Assembly (NCBI RefSeq): GCF_033115175.1
Contig: NC_084850.1
Location: 110,901,939 to 110,965,938, forward strand
Direction of reading: 5' to 3'
Source of the DNA: Lepus europaeus
Lineage: Eukaryota; Chordata; Mammalia; Lagomorpha; Leporidae
DNA length: 64,000 bases
Under the pieces are notes generated by a model. It had not been told where the DNA came from. It did no database searches and saw only the letters and a program-made list of their open reading frames with translations. Position numbers and translations under genes: made by a program. This document shows, in pieces, positions 19,921 to 31,544 of the stretch; positions within the stretch are counted from its first letter, which is position 1; every line of letters starts with the position of its first letter.

Positions 19921-20276
19921 AAAGCAATAACTATGGAAAGAGTAAAAAGAGAGGTGGTTTCTTGGGTTTGCGGCACAGGGGGATTTTAGGGCAGAGAAGG
20001 TATTCTGTATGGTCATGTAATTGGATATATATGATATGCTTTTGTCAAAACCAATATAATCCACAAATAATAAACCCTAATGTAAGCTCCAGTTTTTAGT
20101 TAATAACAATATAACAATATTTATTCATCAATTATAATAAATTTACTACCTCAGTGAAAAGTATTAATAATAGGAGAAATTTGGTTTGAAGGGTGGGAAC
20201 TCTAATTTCTGCTGTAAAGTATTCTGTAAATTGAATACTGCTCTGTGAAATAAAGCCTATTAATTGAAAACAAATT

Positions 20277-20602
20277 GGGGCAGGCGTTGTGGCACAGTGG
20301 GTTAGGTCACTGCTTGGGATGCTTGTGTCTCATATGGGAATGCAGAGTTTGAGTCCAGATTACTCTATGCTTCTGGTCCAGCATCCTGCTAATGCCCCTG
20401 GGAGGCAGCAGATGCTGGACCAAGTACTTGGGAGACACAGATAGAGCTCCTGGCTCCTGGCTTTGGCCTGGCCTAGCCCCAGCTGTTGTGGGCATTTGGG
20501 GAGTGACCAGTGGATGGAAGATTTCTCTTTCTCTCTCTCTTCTCTCCTCTCTTCTCTCTTCTCTTCTCTCCCTTTCAAATAAATAAGTAAATCTTTAAGT
20601 AA
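20277..20602 (+). repeat. C-repeat SINE
   Basis: Head GGGGCAGGCGTTGTGGCACA, a (CT)n-rich end and tail AAATAAATAAGTAAATCTTT. It is full length and moderately diverged. Confidence 0.88.
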
Positions 20603-21670
20603 GCAAACAAGTGAGACAAATTTATATCAGAGCAGGAGTTTAGGAAAGTACATTGGCAGCTAAAGCAGGAAGGTGTATGAGCAAAGCAGAATGAACATGT
20701 AAATGCTGACATGAAGGTGACTCAGCTTATAGCAGAGTGTGGGAAATTAGCCCTGTTATTTTTTCAAAGGGCCAGCACCCATTCATATGTTCCAGTTATC
20801 CAGTGAGTCTTAGATGTTCTTAAGATATCAAAAGTGCATCTTCTTTCCCTAGCCCAACTAAGTCTCTTGTTTGGTCTTCAAGTTCCAGAGAAAAACTCAA
20901 CCTGTTATTGACTGCTATGCTCAATCCAGGAATGGAGAACTAGTGTTTTCCAAAGCTGGGCCAATACTTGGGCTGATGATTTAGTGCACTTCTCAGATGC
21001 TTATTAAATATCTGTACATTTATTTTGAGGTGCACCTACCTAGTAGAAGAGATACAAAGCAAATCCCCAGTGAGTGTAAACTCTTTTTCCTTTGACCTAA
21101 AAGTTCATGTCTGGCTCAAACTTGCATACTGTGTTCAGCAAAAACAAAGCCCTACCTCTAATTAGACCTGCCCCTAGAAGGCAATTTATCAACCATTAAT
21201 TACTCTTTACATATGGGATCCCTACCTTATCTGTCTACTCAAGCAGATATTTCTTCTTTTGACACTACATTCTTCATGAGAGTTTTCCACCTCGCTACAT
21301 TTCTAGGAATGTTTAGTGTCCCTTATAATTCGGCACCTTGGAGAGCTGCCAGGACAAACTACCCCTCAACCTGGCTCCATACATTCAGACTTTGCAAGCA
21401 AGAAAACCTTAACAGAGCTGGGTTCTGGGGTAACAAGAAAGAGCTAAAAATGAGTAACAATACCTCCATAAGTCCACGTGAAGTCAAACATTAAGGGCAT
21501 CCCCTAAAGTTCTGGAAGGCACCCCATCATCCTGAGGGACAAAGTAAGAAGGTATCTAGGTATTTAAGGTGAACAATTAACCAAAGGTGGTGGGGAAAGT
21601 CAAAAGTAGGAATATTTTTTCACATCAACTGAAAGCCAATGACATCTCCTCAAAAGTACCCATTTATGGT

Positions 21671-22262
21671 TGACCTTTAGTCTAGTGGTTAAGAAGCTGG
21701 CTAGAGGCCAGCGCCGTGGCTCAATAGGCTAATCCTCCACCTGCGGCGCCGGCACCCCGGGTTCTAGTCCTGGTCGGGGCGCCAGAATCTGTCCCAGTTG
21801 CCCCCCTTCCAGGCCAGCTCTCTGCTATGGCCTGGGAGTGCAGTGGAGGATGGCCCAAGCCCTAGGGCCCTGCACCCGCATGGGAAACCAGGAGAAGCAC
21901 CAGGCTCCTGGCTTCAGATCAGCGCGATGTGCCAGGAAGACCTTTCTCTTTCTGTCTCTCTCACTATCCACTCTGTCAACAACAACAAAAAAAGAAGCTG
22001 GCTGGGATGCTTGTGTCGTATGTCAGAGTGCCTGGGTGCCTGGGTATGGCTCTGTTTCCCATTCTAGCTTCCTGCTAATGCACGTCCTGGGAGGCAGGTG
22101 ATGACTCAAGGATTTGGGTCCTTGCCATCCATGTGGGAAACCTGGATTGCATTCCTGGTTCCCAACTCTGGCCTGTCCCAGCTGGGGCCATTCTGAATAT
22201 TTGAGGACTGAAACAGCAGATGAAATATCTGTCTCTCAGATGAAAGTACATAAAAATTAATG
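21671..22262 (+). repeat. Old C-repeat split by a younger C-repeat
   Basis: The left part (TCTAGTGGTTAAGAAGCTGG) and the right part (GGGATGCTTGTGTCGTATGT to CTGTCTCTCAGATGAAAG) belong to one old copy. The younger copy at 21703-21991 sits between a perfect duplication of the host sequence. Confidence 0.85.
21703..21991 (+). repeat. Young C-repeat nested in an old one
   Basis: Perfect target duplication AAGAAGCTGGCT at 21691-21702 and 21992-22003. Head GGCCAGCGCCGTGGCTCAAT, CpG-rich body, and a short tail ending AACAACAACAAAAA. Confidence 0.93.
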
Positions 22263-24792
22263 TTTATTTATGAATGGTGATGGAAAAGAAAATGTATTCC
22301 CAACTCCCAATCATTCTAACTGTGGCTCAGCTACGAATGACTGATAGGACTTCTCTGTGATGGAATGGCTCCTTTCCTTGATTCCAAATGAGCAAAATTG
22401 AAAAATCAGTTTCACTGTTGCGATGCATCAATTCCTATGGACCTGCACAAACAAATTTAAACTTCTGAAGAGAAACTGAACCATTGGCTAAGGAGGAAAA
22501 AATTCTTGGCATGAGCAATCAGATTCCTTCTCCAAAGTAAGTGTATCTAACAATAAAGAGATTAAAATATTTAGATTTAAACACATATCTACTTCACTGT
22601 CCTCTTATAAGAAGACGTCTTTCCCCTAGCAAATACAAATGATTTAAATTTTTGCTTTAGTTACTGGAATGAAATATTTGATTTACATGCTGTACTAGTT
22701 TCTGTCTCAGGAAAAAGAAAAGGAAAGCAGAGGTATGTTTCCTCTTGTGCTGAAATACTGGAAGAGAAAAATATGATTCTACTCTGAGCGTCTTGCCATT
22801 TACTGGTGATACTAACAACACATTCTACTTCCCTTTTCCAAGTATGAAAGGATTCCTCCCACAGAATAGTTTGATGATTTCTAATGAGGTAAATGAGGTA
22901 CAATTGATAGTCTTTGAAAACGCTATGCATTACTCACAGTGACAACGGCAGTTTGTATTTCTATGGAATTTGTTTTGACAGAATAGTAAATTTCCTTTTG
23001 TAGAGAAAAAGCACGATTCTGAGCCACTTTCCTGTAAGGGAGGCATATTTCATCTCCCAGGCGTGGAGGAGAGGGAATGGGCCATGCACAGAGATGGCCA
23101 TTACACGAGAGAGAGTGGGGGAAGAATGATGATTTGCTTGTAGGTGCCATAATCTGTTGACAAACAAATCCTGACCAGTGTTTTCTCTCTATCAAATTAA
23201 ATACTTTTTTGTAACATTAATGATTTAATCAAACAACAATAAATGTATTACTATCATCCACAATAGGTATCCTAGTACAAAATTAGGGTTTTTTTTTTTT
23301 TTGCATGTGTGTTTGCTGTACATTGAAGACCACTTAGTTGTACATAGATGCTTAAGATCTAGCCCAGTGTCCAGAAAAAGAGGGCTATAAGAGATTATGA
23401 ACAACAGAGTATTATAACTAATTTATTAATAATGATTTTTTCTTTTACAGTGGCTTAAAAATTTATAAAGCATAGTTACATGCATTATTTCATGCACTAT
23501 CTTCAGTTATTTCAAGGTAATTCAGTTAATCTTACTTAACAAATAGACAAAGGTCTAGTTTGGATAATTAACTTGACTGAGTTGAATGGTTGGTTAGTAG
23601 TCAAGACTTGAGTTAATGTTCTTCAAGTACAAGGTTAAGCTCTGTCCACCTCATCATGGTTGCCTTGCAATTAGTAATTCAAAAGAGAAACTACTCTAAG
23701 ACCAAATCCAAGCAGCCATTATGATAGTTAGTCTGAAAACTGTAATTGTGACCATCTGTCCTTGAATGCAGTGTTTCTAAAAATGTGATCCACTTGCATT
23801 AGAATCACCCAAGAGGCTTGATAAAATTGATGTGGATTTCTGGAAATTTGATTTAGTAGACTTAGAGCAATGCTCTGGAATCAAGGTATTAAATTCCTAC
23901 TCCAAAAGATAACGATAATTCATGGTAATTTTTCATGTGGCACAATTTCCCTGGGTATTGTTCAAAACTTGCCAGATCCAATTTTTGTTGTACCTTCACT
24001 ATAAAAACTTCATCCTACTATCCTTTTAGTTTTAGAGGCCATAAATGATACTATGGTAGGAGGAAAGCCATTCTGCTAGCTTCTATAGGCAACATTCAGT
24101 TTAATGTAAAACATATACATGAAAAAAAAAAAAAACAACAAGAAAACCAAACATTGATCACAGCCTAAAGCACTACAGGTTCTCACTCTCAGGTGTTTCT
24201 AGAACTTGACAAGTAGGGTTTATCTTTATTTCATCCATGGCTTTCTCCCCTCCCCCCATCAAGTAAAAACCATACAGCAGCAGCTTATGATCAGACGAGT
24301 ATTACTGTGAATCAGAGGAATTCAATTCACTCATTAGATACTGAAGTAGTTAATAATAACCAGTCACATACATATGTATATTTCTTAAGGAAAAGGATGC
24401 CATGAACATGAGTTTCATCAAGATGTCTTTTTTTTCTGGCATCTGGTGTTTTCATGACCTGGAAAACCTACATCCTGATGAGTAACAAGATAAATGAAAA
24501 TGAGATGAGTGACTGACTCTTCCACATCCTGATGGTGGTATTTACATACAGTCTGGTTACAGACAGGCTTTTAAGCTTGCCTGTGTCTCTTTACAACTTG
24601 TTTGAGTCATCCAAGGGAAAAGTGAGGTTGAGATTTCCAAATAAGGAGTAGGATGTCCCGGGCAAGGATGAGAAGCAGACATGCTGGGCTGGAGAGCACA
24701 TTTAGTTTTTATGTCTAGAGAAACAGAAACCAACCACCTATGGTTTTTACTATTGTAGTTCTAGAAAGGTTGCTTTGAGATTTTGTTTCATT
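22263..24792. other. Intergenic, mostly unique; one MER5A
   Basis: A MER5A-like piece lies at 23765-23895 (CAGTGTTTCTAAAAATGTGA, TAGAATCACCCAAGAGGCTT). A T-run occurs at 23289-23302 and an A-run at 24122-24134. No exon was recognised on either strand. Confidence 0.5.
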
Positions 24793-25132
24793 TTTAAAAG
24801 ATTTATTTATTTTTATTCATTTGAAAAGGAGAGACAGTGAAAGAGGGAGGGAGAGAAAGAGAGAGAAAGAGAATGTACAACTTCCATCCTCTGGTTCACT
24901 CCCCAAATGCCTGCAATATCCAGAGCTCTGGAAGAAGCCAGGAGCCAGGAACTCCACTTAGATCTCCCACATCACTGGGAGAACCCAAGTACTTGGGCCA
25001 TTATCTAATGCTTTCTAGGTGCAGTAACAGGAAGCTGGATTAGAAGCAGAGGTGGGACTCAATCTCAAGCGCTCCAATAGGGGATGCAGGCATTCCAAGT
25101 AGTTGCTTAATCCACTGTGCCACAACTCGTGT
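24793..25132 (-). repeat. C-repeat SINE, antisense
   Basis: TTAAAAGATTTATTTATTTT at the tail side, GA-rich stretch, TTCACTCCCCAAATGCCTGC, and the head complement GTGCCACAACTCGTGTTCTA. Confidence 0.85.
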
Positions 25133-25399
25133 TCTAGATTTTATAATTTGACAAGTTATAATTATATACATGCATTGGGTATATTGTGATGTTCCTATAC
25201 ATGTACAAATTGTGGAATCATTCAACCGGGCAAGGTGGCATCTCTATAGCCTCAAATATTTAACATTTCTTTGTGGCAAGAACATTTAAAATCCTTTTAG
25301 CTATTTTGAAATATGGAACACATTATTAATTATAGTCACCATGATGTGCAATTGCACAGTGTTTTATTTATTTATTTTTGACAGGCAGAGTTAGACAAT

Positions 25400-25431
<32 letters not shown>

Positions 25432-25710
25432 AAAGGTATTCCTTCTATTGGTTCACCCCCCAAAATGGCCACTACAGCCAGTGCACTGCGCTAATCCGAA
25501 GCCAGGAGCCAGGAGCCAGGAGCCAGGTGCCCAAGCACTTGGGCCATCCTCCACTGCCCTCCCGGGCCACAGCAGAGAGCTGGACTGGAAGAGGAGCAAC
25601 CAGGACAGAATTTGGCGCCCCATCCAGGACTAGAACCTGGGTGCCAAGTGAGCCGTGGCGCCAGCCTACAATTGCACAGTTTTGAAAAGACCAATCAGAT
25701 AGCATGTTCT
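25133..25710 (-). mobile_element. Old L1 3' UTR, antisense, split by a SINE
   Basis: TATACATGTACAAATTGTGG, TTTAACATTTCTTTGTGGCA and ATGGAACACATTATTAATTA are the reverse complement of an L1M 3' end. The SINE at 25361-25668 interrupts it. Confidence 0.6.
25361..25668 (-). repeat. C-repeat SINE, antisense, with 12-bp target duplication
   Basis: CAATTGCACAGT flanks both sides (25349-25360 and 25669-25680). The body runs from TTTTTGACAGGCAGAG to GAGCCGTGGCGCCAGCC. An internal triplication of GCCAGGA at about 25500-25524 is present and part of the middle is deleted. Confidence 0.92.
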
Positions 25711-25839
25711 GAGATTTTTCTTGATCTATGTGTGTGCCAGTTCCCTTATACGTTAATTGGGGGTTAGAAATGGGGGTCTCTATAGATGCCGCCTATATTC
25801 TATAATCTTACAGTTTTCTTTCATTTTCACTTGTAACAC

Positions 25840-27130
25840 AAATATTTTTTGATTATTTACTCTGAGCTAAACACTGAGGATATAGCTGTGAAAAATGTAA
25901 ATATTGTTTCTGCCTTTATGAATCTTCTAGGGATAAGGCAGGACAGGAATAGATGCAAACATTAAATGACTCATTACATGAATAATTTATTATAATTGTG
26001 ATGTGCGCAGTGAAGGGGAAATAGAGGCATATTGCTATGACCTATTTAGCAAAGAGGTGGTCAGAGAAGGTTCCTTGAGGATGTAACATTTAATATATGG
26101 ATGATTAATGACGCTCAAATGAAGAGAAGGACCAAGAGGATGCCTGGCAAAGGCCATGAGATGGGATAAAGCCTGAAACAATTGAGCAGAAGAAAAATGC
26201 CTGGTGTGGATGAAGAAAAGGAGAGGGGAGGCAAGGCCAACTGCAAGTTGAGGAGGAGGCAGGAGCCATCTCAAACAGGGCCATGGGCAAGAATTCATAC
26301 TTTATTCTCAGGATACTGGAAGCCATGCATGGTTTTAGAGATCATTTTGGGGATGGACAGATTTATAATGATAAGCAAGTATAGTCAAATGCTAATTATA
26401 GAAGCTGAATTTAGATGTAAATTGTGTATATGAGTGTTTGCTATAAAATTCTTTGAACTTTTCTGTATGTTTAAAGTTTTTGCTAAAATTTTTGGACAAA
26501 TTACTCTGGTTATAGTATGACAAATAGATTGAGGCAGGACAAAAGTGACTTCATAGATAGAAGAGGGGAGACTTCTGCAATAGTTGTGGAGATGGGTGAT
26601 GGTGGCTTGGACCAGGTGGTGTCATGGACATGGTGAAAACTGGAAAGCCTAGAGATATTTAGGAGACAGAATCAATGTGATATTCTTATTTATTTTGTCT
26701 CAGAGTAAGGAAGAAGGCAGAAAGGAAGGATCACCACTAAGTGTCTGATTACTGTAATTGGGTAGATGATGGTACCAGATATGGAGAAAGGACACACTGG
26801 AGCAGGAAGCAATGGGTGTGAGGGAGAGGGTGCAACAAAGACTTCAGTTTTGAATATGTTGAAAGCATAAACTGTCCAAGTGGAGATGTCATATAGGAAG
26901 TTTTATCTGGGTTGCCAAAGTCAAATAAAAATCTAAAGATGCATCGCCAAGAAAAAGGGTTTTATCTTGGAATAAGAGGGAAGATGGAATGGTAATTGAA
27001 ATACACATGTGTGCACAGACTAAGGTAGCAGGGTTTTGTTGGAGAAAGAAGACATTATGAAAGTTGTTTTGGAAGCAAGTTCATTGGTACCACTGATGTC
27101 TTTTGGATGTCTAGCAAGTTCTGATTGGTG
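25840..27130 (+). repeat. Ancient mammalian-wide repeat, family not named
   Basis: ACACTGAGGATATAGCTGTG, GAAGGTTCCTTGAGGATGTA, GATACTGGAAGCCATGCATG and TTTAGGAGACAGAATCAATG recall a long, old interspersed mammalian repeat. Divergence is high and I cannot assign a family. Confidence 0.4.
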
Positions 27131-27734
27131 AGTGGGGACAGTTGCTAGGTAATAGCCTTCTTAATATCATACATGGTTATTTCCTTGAATCGGGCTTTCA
27201 AGATAGTCTCTGGATCAAGTGTTTGTGAAAGCTCTATTTGGGTGAGACAGGAATGAGTCCAATTCCCATAATCAATTTTAAAGGGTCTGGGCATGGGAAG
27301 AAGGGTCTGAATTGGGGATGTAATTTTGAAATTTCTGAATGTATAAAACCATGAGAGTATACTATATGATAATGCTTGGGAGGCTGAGAATATGAGGAGA
27401 AAAGAAGGAATGAGGATTGGAGAATCCAATTTTCAACACTTGTGTACAGAGAGCAAAGACAAAAGAGAATAAACAACTAGGGCAAAAGAAAAATCAGGAG
27501 CATGTGATATTATGGGAGGGCTTTATTGATGGGCTTTTTGATTGTTTCCAATCCATTGAAACAAATAGCCTTGTGTGTGTGTGTGTGTGTGTATTTTTAC
27601 TTATGCCTCTATCTCTATAGGTTACAGACCTAGAAGCAATAAGATACATACTTAATTTCAAAGTGTTTTTAAAGAAAATATTTCTTATAAAAACCAATAA
27701 ATATAGTTCACTTAAATATATTTAATCTGACATC

Positions 27735-27850
27735 TGATGGGACTAGTTAAACCAATATGATATATTCCTATAGTATAATACCCTGTAGTCATAAAAGAGT
27801 GAGGTTGTCAATATTTTCTGATATGGAGGTGGAGAGAGGAAGACTTACTT
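27735..27850 (+). mobile_element. Old L1 fragment
   Basis: TATAATACCCTGTAGTCATA followed by AAAGAGTGAGG resembles the L1M region just past ORF2. A (GT)n tract lies upstream at 27571-27592. Confidence 0.45.
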
Positions 27851-27949
27851 TTTACAATTTTTAGCTATTTGAATTCTACACCATTTACCTGTACAAGGAG
27901 CTTTAAAACCTTTGTGGGAAAATGAATTTAAAGGATAATATGAATTTTG

Positions 27950-28268
27950 GGGCTGGCGCTGTGGCATAGCTCGTAAAACTGCTGCCTCCAGTGCTGGCAT
28001 CCCATATGGATGCTGGTTCGAGACCTAGATGCTCCACTTCCGATCCAGCTCTCTGCTATGGCCTGGGAAAGCAGTGGAAGATGGCCCAAGGCCTTGAGCC
28101 CCTGCACCTTTGAGGGAGACCCAGAAGGAGCTCCTGGCTTTGGACCAGCGCAGCTCTGGCCTTTGCAGCCAATTGGGGAATGAACCAGCAGATGGAAGAC
28201 CTCTCTTTCTGCCTCTCCTCTCTCTCTGTATAACTCTGACTTTCAAATAAATAATTTTTTTTAAAAAA
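27950..28268 (+). repeat. C-repeat SINE with perfect 16-bp target duplication
   Basis: GATAATATGAATTTTG flanks it at 27934-27949 and 28269-28284. Full length, head GGGCTGGCGCTGTGGCATAG, tail AAATAAATAATTTTTTTTAA. Confidence 0.95.
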
Positions 28269-28336
28269 GATAATATGAATTTTGTAAGAGTTTTTGGAAA
28301 CCCCTTCATATTACCTATATTTAGAAGTACTATTTT

Positions 28337-28657
28337 GGGGCTGGCGCTGTGGTGTAGCGGGTAAAGCCACTGCCTGCAGTGCCGGCATCCCATATGAGCA
28401 CTGGTTCAAGTCTCAGCTGCCCCACTTCTGATCCAGCTCTCTGCTATGGCCTGGAAAAGCAGTAGAAGATGGCCCAAGTCCTTGGGCTCCTGCTTCCATG
28501 TGGGAGACCCAGAAGAAGCTCCTGGCTCCTGGCTTCGGATCGGCACAGCTCTGGCCGTTGCAGCCAACTGGGGATTGAAACAGCGGATGGGAGACCTCTC
28601 TCTCTCCCTCTCTCTCTGTGTAACTCTTTCAAGTAAATAAATAAATTTTTTTTAAAA
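28337..28657 (+). repeat. C-repeat SINE
   Basis: Full-length sense copy only about 70 bases after the previous one. The flanks AGAAGTACTATTTT and AGAAGTTCTATTTT are a near-perfect target duplication. Confidence 0.93.
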
Positions 28658-28769
28658 AGAAGTTCTATTTTATACATCTACACTATAGTTATAGAGTGAC
28701 CTAAAGATGAATTTGACTTTTATTTCCAAAAGCAACACCATCAGGTTTCTGATAAATTTTGCATACCTA

Positions 28770-28848
28770 GGTTTTGCTTTACAGAAAGGGAGGGTAGGGT
28801 GGGAAGTATCATTATGCTTTTAAAATGTATATATGAGATCATATTCCA
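28770..28848 (+). mobile_element. L1 3'-end fragment abutting an L1 5' end
   Basis: GGGAGGGTAGGGTGGGAAGT and ATCATTATGCTTTTAAAATG belong to the L1 3' UTR. It has no poly(A) tail and is followed directly by the 5' end of the next L1. Confidence 0.6.
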
Positions 28849-28849
28849 A

Positions 28850-31540
28850 GATAGTGGATTAGGGAATGACATACTGTGCTAGGCTAGGAAAACAGCAAAA
28901 AAAAAAGTGTAGGAAGTGCACTCACAGGGGAGACTTGGAGAGAAAACCACACTGGAAATCCCACAAGAGGAAGAGGAATGCCGTGGACTTGTGTGGAGGG
29001 TGTGGACTAGAAGCACGAACACAAACACAACTGCAGCAGCAGAGAGCTGGAGTGGGCGACAGCTGGGAGATGGAGGTGAGACCGGACTGCAGCAGCCCGT
29101 GGTGATATAGCCGGAGGGAGAGCCGGAGGGAGGTGAGTCCGGACTGGAGCCCTGGGGGCTAGCGGTTGCTAGCGGTTGCCCATGGATCCAGTGGAAGTAG
29201 AGGGGGCACACTTATCTATCTATCCCCAACTTCCCCACAACAGCACCCAATGCCTGGCTGAGAAAGAGCAGACACCATTTTGGGTTTGGGTGGTAGCTTC
29301 AGAAGCCTTTTTGCCCAAGCATAGCAACAGGCTGACAGGACACCTTCTTGGCAGTCCTGGCAGTAGTGGTGGGCAGAGAGCAACATTCTGCCAGTGGCTC
29401 TTGTGTACGCGTGTGATCCAGAGGTTCTAATGGAAGGAACAATCCGCAGTCCTCACTGACTTTGAGTCTCGCTGTGAGGTGGCTGGGCAACCATGTAGGA
29501 TGGTGAGGCACCTGCAGACTCCCAGGATCAAGACACCTAGGTGGAGCTATCTTGGGGAACATCTGCCTCTCTGTGGACTGGTCAGGCTGGCAGGCCAAAG
29601 AGAAACCTCTGGACCCAGCAACTGTGGAAGCTTGTGTGCTGAGACTATGGGGACTCAGGGGTTACGTGAGAAGGTGCAGGGTGTAGCTGGTTAATGATAT
29701 CTACCATGCCCAACCCACATGTTACCCTGGATATTCGCCCCACCCTGGAGAATTAACCAGAGCTCCCTGGCCACACCCGCAACACGCCTCTTGGTATTCA
29801 CTGAAAGCGCAGACATTCCCCTAAGCCATAGAAGCATAGCTCAAAGATATAGCCATCGGAGGAAAAAAAAAAAAAAAACCTCAAAATCAACTTCACAAAT
29901 GCCTAAAAACAAATGGAGTAATTCAAGAAACAAGAATAAGGAAGACAGCATGAACACATTTCAATATTAGAATGCAAAGATGAAGAGATTGAGGAAGTGC
30001 TGGAAATGGAATTCAAAAAATTAATCACAGGATTAGTCAAAAGCAATCAGAAGCAAATCCACCACTAAAGAAAACCATACATGACATGATGAAAATTTTT
30101 TTCCATGAAATTGAGATTTTAAAGAGAAATCAAAATGAAATATTAGAAATGAAGAATTCAATAGATCAAATAATACAGTGGAAAGCCTTAACAGCAACTT
30201 GGTGAGGCAGAAGAAAGAATATCTGAACTAGAAGACAAATCTCTGGAAGTCTTACAGTCAGACAAAAAAAAAAAGAAGAAAATAGAAAACTTAAAAAAAT
30301 AGTGTTGGAGATTAATGGGATAATAGCAAACAACCCAACATACTGGTCTTAGGAGTTCTAATTACAGAAAGGTTCCCCATCTGGAGAAAGAAAGGGTCAT
30401 CCAAGTACAGGAAGCAGAAAGAACTCCTAACAGACATGACCAGAAAAGATCTTCATCATGATACATGGTAGTCAAACTATCCACAGTAAAACATAAAAAG
30501 ATTCTAAAATTACTTTCAGAGGATCTTCAATAAGACTCACAGCTGACTTCTCATCAGAAACCCTAACAGGCTAGGAGGAATGGCGAGATACAGTCTAAGT
30601 CTTGAGAGAAAAAAACTGTCAACCCAGAATACTGTACTTTGCAAAACTCTCATTTATGAATGAACAAACAGAACCATGCATCTTCTCTGACAACAATGGA
30701 ATAAAGCTGCAAATGAACAACTCAGGAATCCCCAGATCATATGTAAACACATGGAGACTGAACAACATAGTCCTGAATAAACAGTGGGTCATGGAAGAAA
30801 TAAAAAAATTTCTGGAAACAAAAGAAGATGACAATACAACATATCAAAACTTATGGGATACAATGAAAACAGTGTTAAGAGGGAAGTTTATAGCAATTGG
30901 TGCCTACATTAAGAAACTGGAAAGGTACCAAATATATGAGCTATCAATACACCTCAAGGACCTGGAAAAAACAACAATAATCCAAACCCCAAATTAGTGG
31001 GAGGAAAGAAATAATTAAAATCAGAGAAGAAATAAACAAAATTGAAAAAAAAATACAAGACATCAGTGAAATGAAGAGCTGGTTTTTTTGAAAAAAAAAA
31101 AAAATTTGAGACATCATTGGTCCAACTTAAAAAAAAAAAAAGGAGAGAGACAAGACTCAAATCAATAAAATCAGAGATGAAAAAGGAAATGTAACAATAG
31201 ACATCACAGAAATAAAAAGAATAATCAGGAATTACTACAAAGAGCTGTTTGCCAACAAATCAGGAAACCTAGAAGAAACGGATAGATTCCTAGACACGTA
31301 CCATCTACTGAAACTGAGCCATGAAGACAGAAAACCTAAGCAGAGCAATAAGCAAGACAGAAATTGAATCAGTAATAAAGATCCTCCCAACAAAGAAAAG
31401 CCCAGGGCTGGATAGCTTCATTGTTGAATTCTACTAGACATTTAAAGAACTAATTCAAATTCTTCTCAAGCCATTCAAAACAATTGAAAGGGAGGGAATC
31501 CTCCTGAACTCCTTCTAGAAAGCCTGCATCAATTTTCAAA
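28850..31540 (+). mobile_element. L1 with 5' UTR but no 3' end, decayed
   Basis: The order is: 5' UTR (ATTCCAAGATAGTGGATTAG, from 28851), ORF1 start near 29899 (MPKNKWSNSRNKNKEDSM), ORF1 C-terminal remnant about 30540-30680 (ILYFAKLSF), a jump into the ORF2 linker about 30760-31010 ([34 protein letters not shown]), and ORF2 up to the early reverse-transcriptase region near 31535 (KKSPGLDSF). It is broken by stops, frameshifts and deletions and cannot move. The rest of ORF2, the 3' UTR and the poly(A) are absent. Confidence 0.85.
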
Positions 31541-31544
31541 ATTC

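Noticed and set aside
30602..30997. 131-codon open frame
   Set aside because: It fuses the L1 ORF1 end to the ORF2 linker inside a decayed L1; it is not a host gene.
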